Shown piece by piece: positions 27,114 to 39,327 of a stretch of 55,733 nucleotides of DNA. A program made the translations under genes and the position numbers. The stretch's first letter is position 1, and each line of letters starts with the position of its first letter. This DNA comes from Aliibacillus thermotolerans (GTDB taxonomy: Bacteria > Bacillota > Bacilli > Bacillales > Marinococcaceae): assembly GCF_027853235.1 (NCBI RefSeq), contig NZ_WKJG01000025.1:1-55733 (forward strand). The letters run 5' to 3'. The notes under the pieces were generated by a model, which saw nothing but the letters and a program-made list of their open reading frames with translations, was not told the origin of the DNA and did not search any database.

Positions 27114-30100
27114 TTGATTGATGTAAATAATTTTGAATACATGAAAATTGGTCTAGCTTCTCCGGATAAAATTCGTTCCTGGTCTCGAGGGGAAGTAAAA
27201 AAACCAGAGACGATTAACTACCGCACGTTAAAGCCGGAAAAAGACGGGTTGTTTTGTGAGCGGATTTTCGGCCCGACAAAAGATTGGGAATGTCACTGCG
27301 GAAAGTATAAACGAGTTCGTTACAAAGGAGTTGTCTGTGACCGTTGTGGGGTGGAAGTAACCCGCGCAAAAGTTCGCCGGGAAAGAATGGGTCATATTGA
27401 ACTTGCGGCTCCTGTTTCTCATATTTGGTATTTTAAAGGGATTCCAAGTCGAATGGGACTGCTGTTGGATATGTCTCCACGCTCGCTGGAAGAAGTCATT
27501 TATTTTGCTTCTTATGTGGTGACCGATCCAGGAGATACGCCACTAGAATATAAACAGTTGCTTTCCGAAAAGGAATACCGCGCTTATTATGATAAATACG
27601 GTGGCTCTTTTACGGCACAAATGGGTGCAGAAGCGATTCGTAAACTTCTGTACGATATTGACTTAGACAAAGAAGCGAAGGCGTTAAAAGAAGAATTGGA
27701 AGTCGCACAAGGGCAACGGAGAACGAGAGCAATCAAACGACTGGAAGTGGTAGAAGCATTTCGGAATTCAGGGAATAAACCTCATTGGATGGTACTTGAT
27801 GTATTGCCGGTTATTCCCCCGGAATTGCGTCCGATGGTGCAATTAGACGGAGGACGCTTTGCGACTTCAGATTTGAACGACTTATACCGTCGCGTCATTA
27901 ACCGAAACAATCGTCTCAAGCGTCTTCTTGATTTAGGGGCGCCGAACATTATCGTCCAAAATGAAAAAAGAATGTTGCAAGAAGCGGTGGATGCTTTGAT
28001 TGACAATGGTCGTCGTGGGCGTCCAGTCACAGGACCGGGAAACCGACCGCTCAAATCTCTATCCCATATGTTAAAGGGGAAACAAGGACGTTTCCGCCAA
28101 AACTTGTTAGGAAAACGGGTAGACTACTCCGGACGTTCAGTCATTGTTGTAGGTCCGGCTCTGAAGATGTACCAATGTGGTCTTCCAAAAGAAATGGCTT
28201 TAGAACTCTTTAAACCTTTTGTGATGAAAGAGTTAGTTTCACGAGGGCTTGCTCATAACATTAAAAGCGCAAAACGAAAAGTGGAAAGAGTCCATGCGGA
28301 AGTATGGGATGTGTTAGAAGAAGTCATTAAAGAACATCCAGTGTTATTAAACCGAGCGCCGACATTGCACCGTCTAGGGATTCAAGCGTTTCAACCGGTA
28401 CTGGTCGAAGGAAGAGCGATCAAATTACACCCGCTGGTCTGTACCGCTTATAATGCTGACTTTGACGGAGACCAAATGGCCGTACACGTCCCGCTCTCAG
28501 CGGAAGCGCAGGCAGAAGCGCGGATTTTAATGCTTGCAGCGCAAAACATTTTGAATCCGAAAGACGGTAAGCCGGTCGTGACACCTTCGCAAGATATGGT
28601 TCTCGGCAACTATTATCTCACGTTAGAACGAGCAGGTTCGATAGGAGAAGGGTCGGTATTTAAAGATACGAATGAAGCGTTGGCGGCTTATCACAATGGA
28701 TATGTTCATCTTCATACAAGAATTGCCTTGCCGGTCTCTTCCTTAAATAAAGGGAATTTCACGGAAGAACAAAATAATAAGTTGCTTCTCACGACAGTCG
28801 GTAAGTTAATATTTAATGAAATTTTACCAGACTCTTTCCCTTATATTAATGAACCAACAGCAGAGAACTTGGAAAAAGCGACGCCGGAGAAATATATGAT
28901 TCCGCGAGGGGCGAATGTAAAAGAAGAACTAAAGAAACGAAAAGAAGTCCCACCGTTTAAAAAAGGATTCCTTGGAGATATTATTGCAGCTGTATTTAAG
29001 AACTTCCAAATTATTGAAACGTCAAAAATGCTTGACCGAATGAAAGACTTAGGGTTCTATTATTCGACCAAAGCAGGTATTACGGTCGGTATCACGGACG
29101 TCGTTGTGCTTCCTGATAAAGAAGATATTTTAAATGAAGCGGAAGCAAAAGTAGAACGCGTGTTGAAGCAGTATCGTCGTGGTTTAATTACCGAAGAAGA
29201 ACGTTATGACAAAGTGATCTCGATTTGGACGGAAGCAAAAGATACCATTCAAGATAAGTTGATGGGCAGTCTTGAAAAAACGAATCCAATTTACATGATG
29301 AGCGATTCCGGTGCTCGGGGGAACCCATCGAACTTCACCCAACTTGCGGGAATGCGCGGTTTAATGGCGAACCCATCTGGCCGAATTATCGAGCTTCCGA
29401 TTAAATCGAGCTTCCGAGAAGGATTAACGGTTCTTGAATATTTTATTTCTACCCACGGTGCTCGAAAAGGTCTTGCGGACACTGCGCTCAAAACGGCGGA
29501 CTCAGGTTACTTGACTCGTCGTCTTGTAGATGTGGCACAAGATGTCATTGTACGAGAAGAAGATTGTCATACGGATCAAGGATTAAAGGTAGAAGCTTTA
29601 AAAGAAGGCAATGAACTGATAGAAAGTTTAGCAGACCGATTGGAAGGAAGGGTTCTCTTTAAAACGATTCGTCATCCAGAAACATCCGAAGTGCTTGCTA
29701 AAAAAGGTGAGCTAATTAGTGAGGATAAAGCGAAAGAAATTGAGCAGGCCGGCGTAAAAAGCGCTACCATTCGTTCTGTCTTTACGTGTGAAACGAGACA
29801 TGGGGTTTGTAAAAAATGTTATGGTAAAAACCTTGCGACCGGTTCTGATGTAGAAGTTGGAGAAGCAGTAGGAATTATTGCTGCCCAATCGATCGGGGAG
29901 CCAGGTACGCAATTGACGATGCGTACTTTCCACACAGGTGGGGTTGCAGGGGACGACATCACACAAGGTTTGCCTCGTATTCAAGAATTGTTTGAAGCAC
30001 GTAATCCGAAAGGGCAAGCGGTCATTTCGGAGCTAGCCGGTGAAGTGATCGACATTAAAGAAATGCGCGATAAAAAAGAAATCGTCATTAAAGGTGAATT

Positions 30101-30728
30101 GGAAACACGTAGCTATTCCGCCCCGTACGTTGCCCGGTTAAAAGTAGACGTCGGCGACAAAGTAAAAGCAGGAGATCCGCTGACAGAAGGTTCCATCGAT
30201 CCGAAAGAGTTACTTAAAGTAACCGGATTACAAGATGTACAGGAGTACTTGTTAAAAGAAGTGCAAAAAGTGTATAGTATGCAAGGGGTAGAAATTGGTG
30301 ACAAGCACGTGGAAGTGATGGTGCGACAAATGCTTCGTAAAATCCGTGTCACCGATTCAGGAGACACCGATGTATTGCCAGGTAGCTTGATTGAAGTACA
30401 CCATTTTGATGCTGCCAACGAAAAGGTATTAGAAAATGGCGGACAGCCAGCCGTTGGCCATCCAGTCATTCTCGGAATTACAAAAGCATCCCTTGAAACG
30501 GATTCATTCTTATCCGCAGCATCTTTCCAAGAAACGACACGTGTTCTTACCGATGCAGCGATCAAAGGGAAAAAAGACGAGCTGCTCGGATTGAAAGAAA
30601 ACGTGATTATCGGAAAGCTTGTTCCTGCGGGTACAGGAATGCAACGTTTCCGTAACTTGGAATTAGAAGTAAAAGATGAGGAAGACATTGACGCAAAAGT
30701 ACTGGAAGAAGAAACAAAAGAGTATTGA
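27114..30728 (+). CDS. rpoC: RpoC, RNA polymerase beta' subunit
   Basis: The beta' subunit carries the catalytic magnesium. The 1204-aa sequence has the N-terminal zinc-binding cysteines ([17 protein letters not shown]), the catalytic NADFDGDQ at residues 447-454, the bridge-helix/trigger region and the second zinc site ([12 protein letters not shown]). The TTG at 27114, 8 nt after AAGGGAGG, gives (M)[23 protein letters not shown], matching the known start. The ATG at 27093 lies upstream of the binding site and is rejected. Confidence 0.98.
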   Translation: MIDVNNFEYMKIGLASPDKIRSWSRGEVKKPETINYRTLKPEKDGLFCERIFGPTKDWECHCGKYKRVRYKGVVCDRCGVEVTRAKVRRERMGHIELAAPVSHIWYFKGIPSRMGLLLDMSPRSLEEVIYFASYVVTDPGDTPLEYKQLLSEKEYRAYYDKYGGSFTAQMGAEAIRKLLYDIDLDKEAKALKEELEVAQGQRRTRAIKRLEVVEAFRNSGNKPHWMVLDVLPVIPPELRPMVQLDGGRFATSDLNDLYRRVINRNNRLKRLLDLGAPNIIVQNEKRMLQEAVDALIDNGRRGRPVTGPGNRPLKSLSHMLKGKQGRFRQNLLGKRVDYSGRSVIVVGPALKMYQCGLPKEMALELFKPFVMKELVSRGLAHNIKSAKRKVERVHAEVWDVLEEVIKEHPVLLNRAPTLHRLGIQAFQPVLVEGRAIKLHPLVCTAYNADFDGDQMAVHVPLSAEAQAEARILMLAAQNILNPKDGKPVVTPSQDMVLGNYYLTLERAGSIGEGSVFKDTNEALAAYHNGYVHLHTRIALPVSSLNKGNFTEEQNNKLLLTTVGKLIFNEILPDSFPYINEPTAENLEKATPEKYMIPRGANVKEELKKRKEVPPFKKGFLGDIIAAVFKNFQIIETSKMLDRMKDLGFYYSTKAGITVGITDVVVLPDKEDILNEAEAKVERVLKQYRRGLITEEERYDKVISIWTEAKDTIQDKLMGSLEKTNPIYMMSDSGARGNPSNFTQLAGMRGLMANPSGRIIELPIKSSFREGLTVLEYFISTHGARKGLADTALKTADSGYLTRRLVDVAQDVIVREEDCHTDQGLKVEALKEGNELIESLADRLEGRVLFKTIRHPETSEVLAKKGELISEDKAKEIEQAGVKSATIRSVFTCETRHGVCKKCYGKNLATGSDVEVGEAVGIIAAQSIGEPGTQLTMRTFHTGGVAGDDITQGLPRIQELFEARNPKGQAVISELAGEVIDIKEMRDKKEIVIKGELETRSYSAPYVARLKVDVGDKVKAGDPLTEGSIDPKELLKVTGLQDVQEYLLKEVQKVYSMQGVEIGDKHVEVMVRQMLRKIRVTDSGDTDVLPGSLIEVHHFDAANEKVLENGGQPAVGHPVILGITKASLETDSFLSAASFQETTRVLTDAAIKGKKDELLGLKENVIIGKLVPAGTGMQRFRNLELEVKDEEDIDAKVLEEETKEY

Positions 30729-30795
30729 CAGATTAAAAACGTGGTGATAAGCTATCAAAGTGTGCCTGAACAACCTGTGCTTTGGAGGATAGAGA

Positions 30796-31047
30796 ATGTC
30801 TTATGAAAAAGTTTCACAGGCTGCAGAGGTTTTAATAGGAACGAAGCAAACGTTAAAAGCGCTAGAAGCGAACGCTGTCCATGCGGTAGTAGTTGCTGAT
30901 GATGCGGAAAAGAGAGTGGTTCATAAAGTACTCCAATTAGCGGAAGCAAATGGCGTTCGTATTTATACCGTCCCTTCCATGCGCAAACTCGGTAAAGTGT
31001 GTGGAATTGATGTAGGAGCGGCCGCGGTTGCGTTGAAAATGCAATGA
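30796..31047 (+). CDS. rplGB: Ribosomal L7Ae-like protein (YbxF/RplGB), kink-turn binding
   Basis: This 83-aa protein belongs to the L7Ae/L30e family, whose members bind kink-turn RNA. It shows IGTKQTLKALEANAVHAVVVADDA and the C-terminal MRKLGKVCGIDVGAAAVAL. In B. subtilis the orthologue is in the same place between rpoC and rpsL and is not essential; its in vivo RNA target is unclear. TTGGAGGAT precedes the ATG. A hairpin separates it from rpsL. Confidence 0.92.
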   Translation: MSYEKVSQAAEVLIGTKQTLKALEANAVHAVVVADDAEKRVVHKVLQLAEANGVRIYTVPSMRKLGKVCGIDVGAAAVALKMQ

Positions 31048-31049
31048 TG

Positions 31050-31082
31050 TTTTTGCTAATAGAAGCTTTCTATTAGCAAAAA
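31050..31082 (+). terminator. Terminator-like hairpin between rplGB and rpsL
   Basis: TTTTTGCTAATAG (31050-31062) pairs with CTATTAGCAAAAA (31070-31082) around a 7-nt loop. The following tract is mixed (CTTTCCTTTT), so partial termination or processing is likely. Confidence 0.6.
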
Positions 31083-31154
31083 CTTTCCTTTTGCTTCGGT
31101 TGAAACACCTGGAACGGTGGTCTTAAAAATGAAAGGATGAAAGGAGGGAAAGCG

Positions 31155-31568
31155 ATGCCTACAATTAACCAATTAATTCGCAAAGGACGTCGCACAAAGC
31201 CGACAGGATCTGACTCCCCGGCGCTGAATAAAGGCTACAACAGCCTGAAAAAGCGACCAACAAACTTAAACTCCCCACAAAAACGTGGAGTATGTACACG
31301 TGTAGGAACAATGACCCCTAAGAAACCGAACTCTGCTCTTCGTAAATATGCTCGTGTACGTTTAACGAACCAAATTGAAGTGACAGCATATATTCCTGGA
31401 ATCGGTCACAATTTACAAGAACACAGCGTTGTTCTTATCCGCGGTGGTCGTGTGAAAGACTTACCAGGGGTTCGTTACCACATTGTCCGTGGAGCGCTTG
31501 ACACAGCAGGAGTCGAAGATCGCAAAACAAGTCGTTCGAAATACGGTACGAAGCGCGAGAAAAAATAA
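31155..31568 (+). CDS. rpsL: 30S ribosomal protein S12
   Basis: S12 sits at the decoding centre and affects accuracy. The 137-aa protein has the invariant regions [27 protein letters not shown] (Lys56 area) and [19 protein letters not shown]. The lysines where streptomycin-resistance mutations occur are wild type. The ATG at 31155 follows AAGGAGGG; an upstream in-frame ATG (31137) precedes the site. It opens the str operon rpsL-rpsG-fusA-tuf. Confidence 0.98.
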   Translation: MPTINQLIRKGRRTKPTGSDSPALNKGYNSLKKRPTNLNSPQKRGVCTRVGTMTPKKPNSALRKYARVRLTNQIEVTAYIPGIGHNLQEHSVVLIRGGRVKDLPGVRYHIVRGALDTAGVEDRKTSRSKYGTKREKK

Positions 31569-31603
31569 TGTAATAAATTGAACAGGAAAGGGGGAGTGTG
31601 AGT

Positions 31604-32074
31604 ATGCCACGTAAAGGACCAGTACCACGTCGAGACGTGCTAGCCGATCCAATTTACAATTCTAAATTGGTCACTCGTCTCATCAACCGCATTATGATTG
31701 ACGGTAAAAAAGGGAAAGCGCAAAATATTCTTTACAAAGCATTTGATTTAGTCAAGGAACGTACCGGGCAAGATCCAATGGAAGTTTTTGATCAAGCGAT
31801 GAAAAACGTCATGCCGGTACTTGAAGTAAAAGCTCGCCGGGTAGGTGGTGCAAACTACCAAGTGCCGATTGAAGTAAAACCGGATCGACGTACCACCCTT
31901 GCACTTCGTTGGATTGTCAACTATGCTCGCCTTCGCGGTGAGAAAACGATGGAAGAGCGTTTAGCGAATGAAATCATCGATGCAGCGAACAACACTGGAG
32001 CTGCGGTAAGAAAACGAGAAGAAGTACACAAAATGGCCGAAGCAAACAAAGCATTTGCTCATTATCGTTGGTAA
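31604..32074 (+). CDS. rpsG: 30S ribosomal protein S7
   Basis: S7 nucleates folding of the 16S rRNA head domain. The 156-aa protein begins [31 protein letters not shown] and contains [17 protein letters not shown] and [14 protein letters not shown]. The ATG at 31604 lies 8 nt after AAAGGGGGAG; an in-frame GTG at 31598 is too close to the site. It is between rpsL and fusA in the conserved str operon. Confidence 0.97.
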   Translation: MPRKGPVPRRDVLADPIYNSKLVTRLINRIMIDGKKGKAQNILYKAFDLVKERTGQDPMEVFDQAMKNVMPVLEVKARRVGGANYQVPIEVKPDRRTTLALRWIVNYARLRGEKTMEERLANEIIDAANNTGAAVRKREEVHKMAEANKAFAHYRW

Positions 32075-32128
32075 TCTACTTTTTTTCATAAACTTATTAA
32101 CCTAGGATGGAAGGAAGGAGAAAAGTTC

Positions 32129-34207
32129 ATGGCAAGAGAATTCTCCTTAGAAAAAACAAGGAATATCGGGATCATGGCTCACATTGATGCCGGTAAGACA
32201 ACAACAACGGAACGTATTCTCTACTATACAGGGCGCATTCACAAAATTGGGGAAACCCATGAAGGTGCAGCCCAAATGGACTGGATGGAACAAGAACAAG
32301 AGCGTGGGATTACAATCACTTCGGCGGCTACAACTGCTCAGTGGAAAGATCACCGTATCAACATTATTGACACCCCTGGTCACGTTGACTTTACCGTGGA
32401 AGTAGAACGATCCCTTCGTGTCCTCGACGGCGCCATTACGGTACTTGACGCACAGTCTGGGGTAGAGCCACAAACCGAAACGGTATGGCGTCAAGCGACA
32501 ACGTACCATGTTCCACGTATCGTTTTCATTAACAAAATGGATAAAGTAGGGGCAGACTTCTTATATGCTTGTGGCACGTTAAATGAACGTCTTGATGCAA
32601 ACGCACATCCAATCCAATTACCAATCGGTGCGGAAGATAATTTTGAAGGCATCATTGACCTTGTAACGATGCAAGCAGTCTATTATACGGATGATCTCGG
32701 TACCCAAACAGAAGCGCGGGATATTCCGGAAGAATACCAAGCGCAAGCTGAAGAGTACCGTGAAAAACTCATTGAAGCGGTTTCTGAATTCGATGAAGAT
32801 TTAATGATGAAATACCTAGAGGGAGAAGAAATCACCGTCGAAGAATTGAAAGCAGCAATCCGGAAAGCAACGCTCCAAGTAGAATTTTATCCGGTACTAT
32901 GCGGTTCTGCTTTTAAAAATAAAGGGGTTCAATTTGCGATTGACGCAGTAATAGATTATTTACCATCTCCACTGGATGTTCCTCCGATTAAAGGAATTCG
33001 TCCAGATAGTGATGAAGAGGTGGAAAGAGAAGCAGACGATAATGGTCCATTCTCCGCATTAGCATTTAAAGTAATGACGGATCCATATGTCGGAAAGCTC
33101 ACTTTCTTCCGCGTGTACTCCGGTAAGTTAGATGCCGGTTCTTACGTCCGAAACACGACGAAAGAGAAACGTGAACGAATTGGACGTATTCTTCAAATGC
33201 ACGCAAACTCGAGAGAAGAAATTTCAACCGTTTACTCCGGAGATATTGCTGCCGGGGTTGGTTTGAAAGATACCGGTACAGGGGATACACTCTGTGATGA
33301 CAAAGACCGTGTTATTCTAGAATCCATGGAATTTCCTGAACCTGTTATTTCTTTATCTGTAGAGCCAAAATCGAAAGCGGACCAAGATAAATTGGGGGTT
33401 GCTCTCGGTAAGCTTGCAGAAGAAGACCCTACGTTCCAAACAGAAACGAACAGCGAGACAGGTCAAACGATTATTAAAGGAATGGGTGAGTTGCACCTTG
33501 ATGTGATCGTTGACCGCTTAAAACGTGAATTTAAAGTGGAAGCAACAGTCGGTGCACCACAAGTTTCTTATCGTGAAACAATCCGTAAAGCGGGCAAATG
33601 TGAAGGGAAATTTATTCGTCAATCCGGTGGACGTGGTCAATACGGTCACGTGTGGATTGAATTTGAACCGAACGAAGAAGGAGCAGGCTTCGAATTTGTC
33701 AACAACATCGTTGGAGGAGTTGTACCGCGTGAGTACATTCCTGCCGTTGAACAAGGTCTCAAAGAAGCGCTCGAAAACGGTTTGATTGCCGGCTATCCAG
33801 TAATCGACGTGAAGGCGACCCTTTACGATGGATCCTACCACGATGTAGACTCCAATGAGATGGCATTTAAAGTTGCTGCTTCCATGGCGTTGAAAAAAGC
33901 AAAAGATCTTTGTGATCCAGTCTTGCTTGAACCAGTCATGAAAGTAGAAGTAGTTGTGCCTGAAGAATACATGGGAGATGTCATGGGAGATATTACTTCC
34001 CGTCGAGGTCGCGTAGATGGAATGGAAGCTCGTGGAAATTCTCAATTAATCCGAGCATTCGTACCACTTGCAGAAATGTTTGGTTATGCAACAAGTCTTC
34101 GCTCAAACACGCAAGGACGCGGAAACTATACAATGATTTTTGATCATTATGAAGAAGTTCCAAAAAGCGTGAGCGAGGAAATTGTTTCCAAATATAGTGG
34201 AGAGTAA
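32129..34207 (+). CDS. fusA: Elongation factor G
   Basis: EF-G catalyses GTP-driven translocation on the ribosome. The 692-aa protein shows the G motifs [21 protein letters not shown] and [10 protein letters not shown], then domains II to V ([18 protein letters not shown] in domain IV). Length equals the family. AAGGAAGGAG precedes the ATG. The 134-nt gap to tuf has no clear terminator, so the two are likely co-transcribed. Confidence 0.98.
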   Translation: MAREFSLEKTRNIGIMAHIDAGKTTTTERILYYTGRIHKIGETHEGAAQMDWMEQEQERGITITSAATTAQWKDHRINIIDTPGHVDFTVEVERSLRVLDGAITVLDAQSGVEPQTETVWRQATTYHVPRIVFINKMDKVGADFLYACGTLNERLDANAHPIQLPIGAEDNFEGIIDLVTMQAVYYTDDLGTQTEARDIPEEYQAQAEEYREKLIEAVSEFDEDLMMKYLEGEEITVEELKAAIRKATLQVEFYPVLCGSAFKNKGVQFAIDAVIDYLPSPLDVPPIKGIRPDSDEEVEREADDNGPFSALAFKVMTDPYVGKLTFFRVYSGKLDAGSYVRNTTKEKRERIGRILQMHANSREEISTVYSGDIAAGVGLKDTGTGDTLCDDKDRVILESMEFPEPVISLSVEPKSKADQDKLGVALGKLAEEDPTFQTETNSETGQTIIKGMGELHLDVIVDRLKREFKVEATVGAPQVSYRETIRKAGKCEGKFIRQSGGRGQYGHVWIEFEPNEEGAGFEFVNNIVGGVVPREYIPAVEQGLKEALENGLIAGYPVIDVKATLYDGSYHDVDSNEMAFKVAASMALKKAKDLCDPVLLEPVMKVEVVVPEEYMGDVMGDITSRRGRVDGMEARGNSQLIRAFVPLAEMFGYATSLRSNTQGRGNYTMIFDHYEEVPKSVSEEIVSKYSGE

Positions 34208-34341
34208 TTTTTCTTGAAAAGATTGTTTGTCCCACTGTTTTGTTGTAAGCTAAGGACGGTGACCCAGTTCGGCGCACCTTCCGGCTTCTATATTAAATGA
34301 ATACCTATATTAATTACCTAGGATTAAGGAGGAAATGAATC

Positions 34342-35532
34342 ATGGCTAAAGAAAAATTTGATCGCTCCAAACCACATGCCAACATCGGTACTATCGGTCA
34401 CGTTGACCACGGAAAAACAACATTAACTGCTGCTATCACAACAGTTCTTAACAAAAGATCTGGTACTGGAGAAGCAATGGCGTATGACGCGATTGACGGT
34501 GCTCCAGAAGAACGTGAACGCGGTATTACCATTTCTACTTCTCACGTAGAATATGAAACAGAAAATCGTCACTATGCACACGTGGACTGCCCAGGACACG
34601 CAGACTATGTGAAAAATATGATCACTGGTGCAGCGCAAATGGACGGTGCGATTCTCGTAGTATCTGCAGCGGATGGCCCAATGCCACAAACACGTGAACA
34701 TATTTTGCTTTCTCGTCAAGTAGGGGTACCATCCATCGTTGTGTTCCTTAACAAAGTTGACATGGTAGACGACGAAGAGCTTCTTGAGCTTGTAGAAATG
34801 GAAGTTCGTGACCTTCTTTCCGAATACGAATTCCCAGGAGACGACATTCCAATCATTGCTGGTTCTGCTCTCAAAGCGCTTGAAGGAGAAGAAGAGTACG
34901 AAGAAAAAATTCTTGAGCTCATGAAAGCAGTTGACGAATATATTCCAACACCAGAACGTGACAAAGATAAGCCATTCATGATGCCTGTTGAGGATGTATT
35001 TACAATCACAGGACGCGGAACAGTTGCTACTGGCCGTGTAGAACGTGGAGTTCTTAACGTAGGTGATGAAGTAGAAATCATCGGGCTTGCTGATGAAGCG
35101 AAGAAAACAACTGTCACAGGAGTAGAAATGTTCCGTAAGCTTCTTGACTATGCAGAAGCTGGAGACAACATCGGTGCACTTCTCCGCGGTATTGACCGGG
35201 AAGAAGTTAAACGCGGTCAAGTACTTGCAAAGCCAGGCTCCATCACACCGCATACGAAGTTTAAAGCAGAAGTGTACGTTCTTTCTAAAGATGAAGGAGG
35301 ACGTCACACTCCATTCTTCTCGAACTATCGTCCGCAATTCTACTTCCGTACAACAGACGTAACAGGCGTTATTGAGCTTCCAGACGGGGTAGAAATGGTA
35401 ATGCCTGGTGACAACGTAGAAATGACAGTAGAATTGATTGCACCGATTGCGATCGAAGACGGTACAAAGTTCTCTATCCGTGAAGGTGGTCGTACTGTAG
35501 GTGCTGGTGTCGTTTCCTCTATTGAAAAATAA
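34342..35532 (+). CDS. tuf: Elongation factor Tu
   Basis: EF-Tu delivers aminoacyl-tRNA to the A site. The 396-aa protein has [30 protein letters not shown] and the C-terminal domains ending with [20 protein letters not shown] lies before the ATG. Codon use is strongly biased, as for the most abundant protein. A terminator ends the str operon directly after it. Confidence 0.99.
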   Translation: MAKEKFDRSKPHANIGTIGHVDHGKTTLTAAITTVLNKRSGTGEAMAYDAIDGAPEERERGITISTSHVEYETENRHYAHVDCPGHADYVKNMITGAAQMDGAILVVSAADGPMPQTREHILLSRQVGVPSIVVFLNKVDMVDDEELLELVEMEVRDLLSEYEFPGDDIPIIAGSALKALEGEEEYEEKILELMKAVDEYIPTPERDKDKPFMMPVEDVFTITGRGTVATGRVERGVLNVGDEVEIIGLADEAKKTTVTGVEMFRKLLDYAEAGDNIGALLRGIDREEVKRGQVLAKPGSITPHTKFKAEVYVLSKDEGGRHTPFFSNYRPQFYFRTTDVTGVIELPDGVEMVMPGDNVEMTVELIAPIAIEDGTKFSIREGGRTVGAGVVSSIEK

Positions 35533-35553
35533 ATAGCGATAACGACTCTCGAT

Positions 35554-35585
35554 AGCCCCCGTTCAAATTATCGGGGGCTTTCCAT
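35554..35585 (+). terminator. Intrinsic terminator after tuf
   Basis: AGCCCCC (35554-35560) pairs with GGGGGCT (35573-35579), followed by TTCC and a later T-run. Confidence 0.8.
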
Positions 35586-35645
35586 TTTGTGGAAGAGTAT
35601 CATTTGTTGTTTTAGAAAATAGCAATTGATTTTTTTAAAAAAACC

Positions 35646-35674
35646 TTGCAATCTCAAGGGCTAATCTCTATAAT
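35646..35674 (+). promoter_or_regulatory. SigA promoter of the S10 ribosomal super-operon
   Basis: TTGCAA (35646-35651), a 17-nt spacer and a perfect TATAAT (35669-35674), about 160 nt before rpsJ. Confidence 0.88.
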
Positions 35675-35681
35675 AGGTAAA

Positions 35682-35800
35682 GTGTGACCACGTGTTTATT
35701 GCGAATGTCATGTGGGAATTGCAATGATGTGAAAGGTTGCTGACACGCCAGGCCCCTTTGCCATGGCCGGCGGTCAGGAAATTTTCACGGAGTATGTCTG
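35682..35800 (+). promoter_or_regulatory. Structured leader of the S10 operon
   Basis: CCACGTG (35688-35694) pairs with CATGTGG (35709-35715). Then GTGAAA (35729-35734) pairs with TTTCAC (35783-35788), enclosing a 12-bp stem TGAC-CGCC-GGCC (from 35741) with GGCC-GGCG-GTCA (to 35776). There is no terminator. An autoregulatory role is possible but not shown. Confidence 0.55.
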
Positions 35801-35804
35801 TTAA

Positions 35805-36140
<336 letters not shown>

Positions 36141-36196
36141 GACATTTTATCATGTGTGAAAATAAAAAATGGAAATTATTTTAGGAGGTGTGACGA

Positions 36197-36829
36197 ATGA
36201 CCAAAGGAATCTTGGGTAGAAAAATTGGCATGACCCAACTATTTAATGAACAAGGAGAGCTTCTTCCTGTCACTGTCATCGAAGCAGAACCAAACGTTGT
36301 TTTGCAAAAAAAGACAGTAGAATCGGACGGCTATGATGCGATTCAATTAGGTTTCCTTGATAAATCAGAATCCCGGACAAACAAACCGGAAAAAGGTCAT
36401 GCAGACAAAGCAAACACAACTCCCAAGCGCTTCGTTCGTGAAATCCGTGGCGTGAATAGCGGTGAGTTTGAAGTTGGTCAGGAAGTCAGTGTCGATACGT
36501 TTTCTGAAGGTGACATTGTAGATATTACCGGAACATCTAAAGGGAAAGGTTTTCAAGGGGCCATAAAACGCCATAACCAAGCACGTGGACCGATGTCACA
36601 TGGTTCCCGTTATCATAGAGGACCGGGTACAATGGGACCGGTTGACCCGGCACACGTACGGAAAGGGAAAAACCTTCCTGGACGTATGGGGGGTCAAACA
36701 GTAACAATCCAAAACTTAGAGATCGTGAAAGTAGATAAAGAGCGCAACTTGCTTCTTGTGAAAGGAAATGTTCCTGGACCGAAGAAATCATTTGTCACGA
36801 TAAAATCAGCTGTGAAAGCAACGAAATAA
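36197..36829 (+). CDS. rplC: 50S ribosomal protein L3
   Basis: L3 is an early assembly protein near the peptidyl transferase centre. The 210-aa protein starts [16 protein letters not shown], and its long extension includes [44 protein letters not shown] precedes the ATG. Spacing to rplD is 23 nt, consistent with one operon. Confidence 0.98.
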   Translation: MTKGILGRKIGMTQLFNEQGELLPVTVIEAEPNVVLQKKTVESDGYDAIQLGFLDKSESRTNKPEKGHADKANTTPKRFVREIRGVNSGEFEVGQEVSVDTFSEGDIVDITGTSKGKGFQGAIKRHNQARGPMSHGSRYHRGPGTMGPVDPAHVRKGKNLPGRMGGQTVTIQNLEIVKVDKERNLLLVKGNVPGPKKSFVTIKSAVKATK

Positions 36830-36852
36830 ACGGATAGAAAGGAGGCTGTACG

Positions 36853-37476
36853 ATGCCTACAGTAGCATTGTTAAATCAATCAGGCACTCAAGTAGGAGAT
36901 ATTGAGCTGTCAGATACAGTTTTTGGTATTGAACCTAATGAACATGTCCTTCATCAAGCAGTAGTGATGCAACAGGCATCTCTTCGTCAAGGGAATCACA
37001 AAGTGAAGAACCGCTCAGAAGTGAGAGGAGGCGGACGTAAACCGTGGCGTCAGAAAGGGACAGGGCGCGCTCGTCACGGGTCTATTCGTTCTCCACAATG
37101 GGTTGGAGGCGGCGTTGTTTTTGGACCTACTCCGCGTGAATACGGCTATAAATTGCCTAAGAAAGTTCGTCGTCTTGCACTCAAATCCGCTCTTTCCAGC
37201 AAAGTGAAAGAAGACGCGCTCATCGTAGTAGACGAGTTACAATTAGATGCACCGAAAACAAAAGCAATGGTTTCTATCATGTCAAACCTTTCAGTAGAAC
37301 ATACCGCGTTAATTGTGACAGCCGACTACGACGAAAAAGTAGCCTTATCTGCCCGCAACATTCCTGGTGTACAAGTGATCACTGCAAATCATGTCAACGT
37401 ACTTGACATTTTAAAGCATGATAAGCTTGTTCTTACGAAAAGTGCAGCGGAGAAGGTAGAGGAGGTGCTCTCATAA
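36853..37476 (+). CDS. rplD: 50S ribosomal protein L4
   Basis: L4 lines the exit tunnel. The 207-aa protein has the tunnel loop region [34 protein letters not shown] (about residues 48-85) and the globular domain with [16 protein letters not shown]. The stop codon shares its last A with the rplW start (TAATG), so the two genes are coupled. In E. coli L4 regulates the S10 operon; this is not known for Bacillus. Confidence 0.97.
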   Translation: MPTVALLNQSGTQVGDIELSDTVFGIEPNEHVLHQAVVMQQASLRQGNHKVKNRSEVRGGGRKPWRQKGTGRARHGSIRSPQWVGGGVVFGPTPREYGYKLPKKVRRLALKSALSSKVKEDALIVVDELQLDAPKTKAMVSIMSNLSVEHTALIVTADYDEKVALSARNIPGVQVITANHVNVLDILKHDKLVLTKSAAEKVEEVLS

Positions 37477-37763
37477 TGGAAGCAAGAGATATTATCAAGC
37501 GCCCCGTAATCACAGAACGTTCTACTGATTTGATGGAAGAGAAAAAATATACGTTCGAAGTGGACCGCAAAGCAAACAAAGTCCAAATAAAAAAAGCGAT
37601 TGAAGAAATCTTCGATGTAAAAGTAGAAAAAGTAAACACCATGAATCAGAAAGGAAAACTTCGTCGCTTTGGTCGTTATGAAGGGTATAGACCAAACACG
37701 AAAAAAGCTATTGTCACCCTTACACCGGATAGCGATGAAATTGAATTTTTTGAAGGTGTTTAA
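37476..37763 (+). CDS. rplW: 50S ribosomal protein L23
   Basis: L23 lies at the tunnel exit and docks trigger factor and SRP. The 95-aa protein contains [40 protein letters not shown], the family core, followed by the extended loop [19 protein letters not shown]. It overlaps the rplD stop by one base. Confidence 0.97.
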   Translation: MEARDIIKRPVITERSTDLMEEKKYTFEVDRKANKVQIKKAIEEIFDVKVEKVNTMNQKGKLRRFGRYEGYRPNTKKAIVTLTPDSDEIEFFEGV

Positions 37764-37793
37764 TGAATAACAGTGTGAAGGAGGGAAACAATC

Positions 37794-38624
37794 ATGGCTA
37801 TTAAAAAGCATAAACCGACCTCAAATGGTCAGCGTAATATGTCATCATCTGACTTTAGCGAAATTACAACAGACCAGCCGGAAAAAACATTGCTTGAGCC
37901 ACTCAACCGAAAATCAGGTCGGAACAATCAAGGTCGCATGACTGTTCGACACAAAGGTGGTGGCCATAAACGTCAATACCGTGTCATTGATTTCAAACGA
38001 AACAAAGATGGAGTGCCTGGGCGTGTGGCAACGATTGAATACGATCCAAACCGTTCAGCCAACATCGCACTCATTCATTACAAGGACGGAGAAAAACGTT
38101 ACATTCTTGCTCCAAAAGGACTTCAAGTAGGGCAAGAGGTTGTTTCTGGTCCGGATGCAGATATTAAAGTAGGAAACGCACTTCCACTACAAAATATTCC
38201 TGTCGGTACGATTATTCATAACGTTGAATTAAAGCCAGGTCGCGGTGGGCAATTGGCTCGTGCTGCTGGAGCGGAAGCGCAAGTGCTTGGAAGAGAAGGA
38301 AAGTATGTCCTTGTACGTTTGAGCTCTGGAGAAACACGCTTAATTTTAGGAACTTGCCGTGCAACTGTTGGTCAAGTTGGTAATCTCGAGCATGAATTAA
38401 TTACGATCGGTAAAGCAGGACGTTCTCGCTGGCTTGGTAAACGTCCAACTGTTCGCGGTTCTGCGATGAACCCAAGCGATCACCCACATGGTGGTGGGGA
38501 AGGACGTGCCCCAATTGGAAGAGTATCTCCAGTGTCCCCTTGGGGTATGCCAACCATTGGATATAAAACACGTAAGAAAAATAAAGACTCAAACAAATAT
38601 ATTGTACGTAGTCGTCGCAAATAA
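37794..38624 (+). CDS. rplB: 50S ribosomal protein L2
   Basis: L2 is needed for subunit association and peptidyl transferase activity. The 276-aa protein has the [13 protein letters not shown] start, [22 protein letters not shown], and the conserved C-terminal motif [21 protein letters not shown] with the key histidine. GAAGGAGGG precedes the ATG. Confidence 0.98.
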   Translation: MAIKKHKPTSNGQRNMSSSDFSEITTDQPEKTLLEPLNRKSGRNNQGRMTVRHKGGGHKRQYRVIDFKRNKDGVPGRVATIEYDPNRSANIALIHYKDGEKRYILAPKGLQVGQEVVSGPDADIKVGNALPLQNIPVGTIIHNVELKPGRGGQLARAAGAEAQVLGREGKYVLVRLSSGETRLILGTCRATVGQVGNLEHELITIGKAGRSRWLGKRPTVRGSAMNPSDHPHGGGEGRAPIGRVSPVSPWGMPTIGYKTRKKNKDSNKYIVRSRRK

Positions 38625-38684
38625 TAAACGGATTGAACTGCGGTTCTTATGAATCGCAGCGCAATCACGAAGGGAGGTTTTTTC

Positions 38685-38963
38685 GTGGGACGTAGTGTCA
38701 AAAAAGGCCCTTTTGTCGATGATCATTTGATGAAAAAAGTTCAAGCTTTAAACGAAAAAAACGAGAAACGTGTGATTAAAACTTGGTCGCGTCGTTCGAC
38801 GATTTTCCCGGAATTCGTTGGGCATACCATTGCTGTGTATGATGGACGGAAACACGTGCCTGTCTACATTTCAGAAGATATGGTAGGTCATAAACTTGGA
38901 GAATTTGCACCAACACGAACTTTTAAAGGTCACAAGTCTGACGATAAGAAAACAGGTCGTTAA
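38685..38963 (+). CDS. rpsS: 30S ribosomal protein S19
   Basis: S19 lies in the 30S head near the A-site finger. The 92-aa product (M)[18 protein letters not shown] has the conserved signature [38 protein letters not shown]. The GTG at 38685 follows AGGGAGG; the upstream ATG at 38649 lies before the binding site and inside a CTGCG/CGCAG hairpin. Confidence 0.97.
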   Translation: MGRSVKKGPFVDDHLMKKVQALNEKNEKRVIKTWSRRSTIFPEFVGHTIAVYDGRKHVPVYISEDMVGHKLGEFAPTRTFKGHKSDDKKTGR

Positions 38964-38982
38964 TTAGAGGGGAGGTTTTACA

Positions 38983-39324
38983 ATGGAAGCAAAAGCAGTT
39001 GCTAAACAAGTTCGTATTGCCCCTCGTAAAGCTCGGTTAGTTGTTGATCTCATTCGGGGCAAAGAAGTCGGTGAGGCAATTGGAATTTTAAAAAACACAA
39101 ACAAAGCAGCTTCGCCAATTATTGAAAAAGTCATCATGTCTGCTGTCGCAAATGCGGAGCACAACTACGAAATGGAACCGGAAGATTTATACATTAGCGA
39201 AGCATACGTAGATGAAGGAATTACGTTAAAACGATTCCGTCCTCGTGCGATGGGACGTGCCACTCGTATTAATAAACGAACAAGTCATATTACGGTTGTT
39301 GTAAAAGAAAAGAAGGAGGGATAA
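38983..39324 (+). CDS. rplV: 50S ribosomal protein L22
   Basis: L22 lines the nascent peptide tunnel with a long beta-hairpin. The 113-aa protein shows [19 protein letters not shown] at the N-terminus and the hairpin/loop region [33 protein letters not shown] is near the start. The next gene, rpsC, begins 3 nt after its stop. Confidence 0.97.
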   Translation: MEAKAVAKQVRIAPRKARLVVDLIRGKEVGEAIGILKNTNKAASPIIEKVIMSAVANAEHNYEMEPEDLYISEAYVDEGITLKRFRPRAMGRATRINKRTSHITVVVKEKKEG

Positions 39325-39327
39325 TTC

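Noticed and set aside
34208-34341. Separate promoter or terminator between fusA and tuf
   Set aside because: No hairpin with T-run and no convincing -35/-10 pair were found in the 134-nt gap.
34423-35337. Long antisense reading frame within tuf (304 codons, minus strand)
   Set aside because: It is a shadow caused by the strong codon bias of tuf; composition (rich in Cys, Phe, Ser, His) is not that of a real protein.
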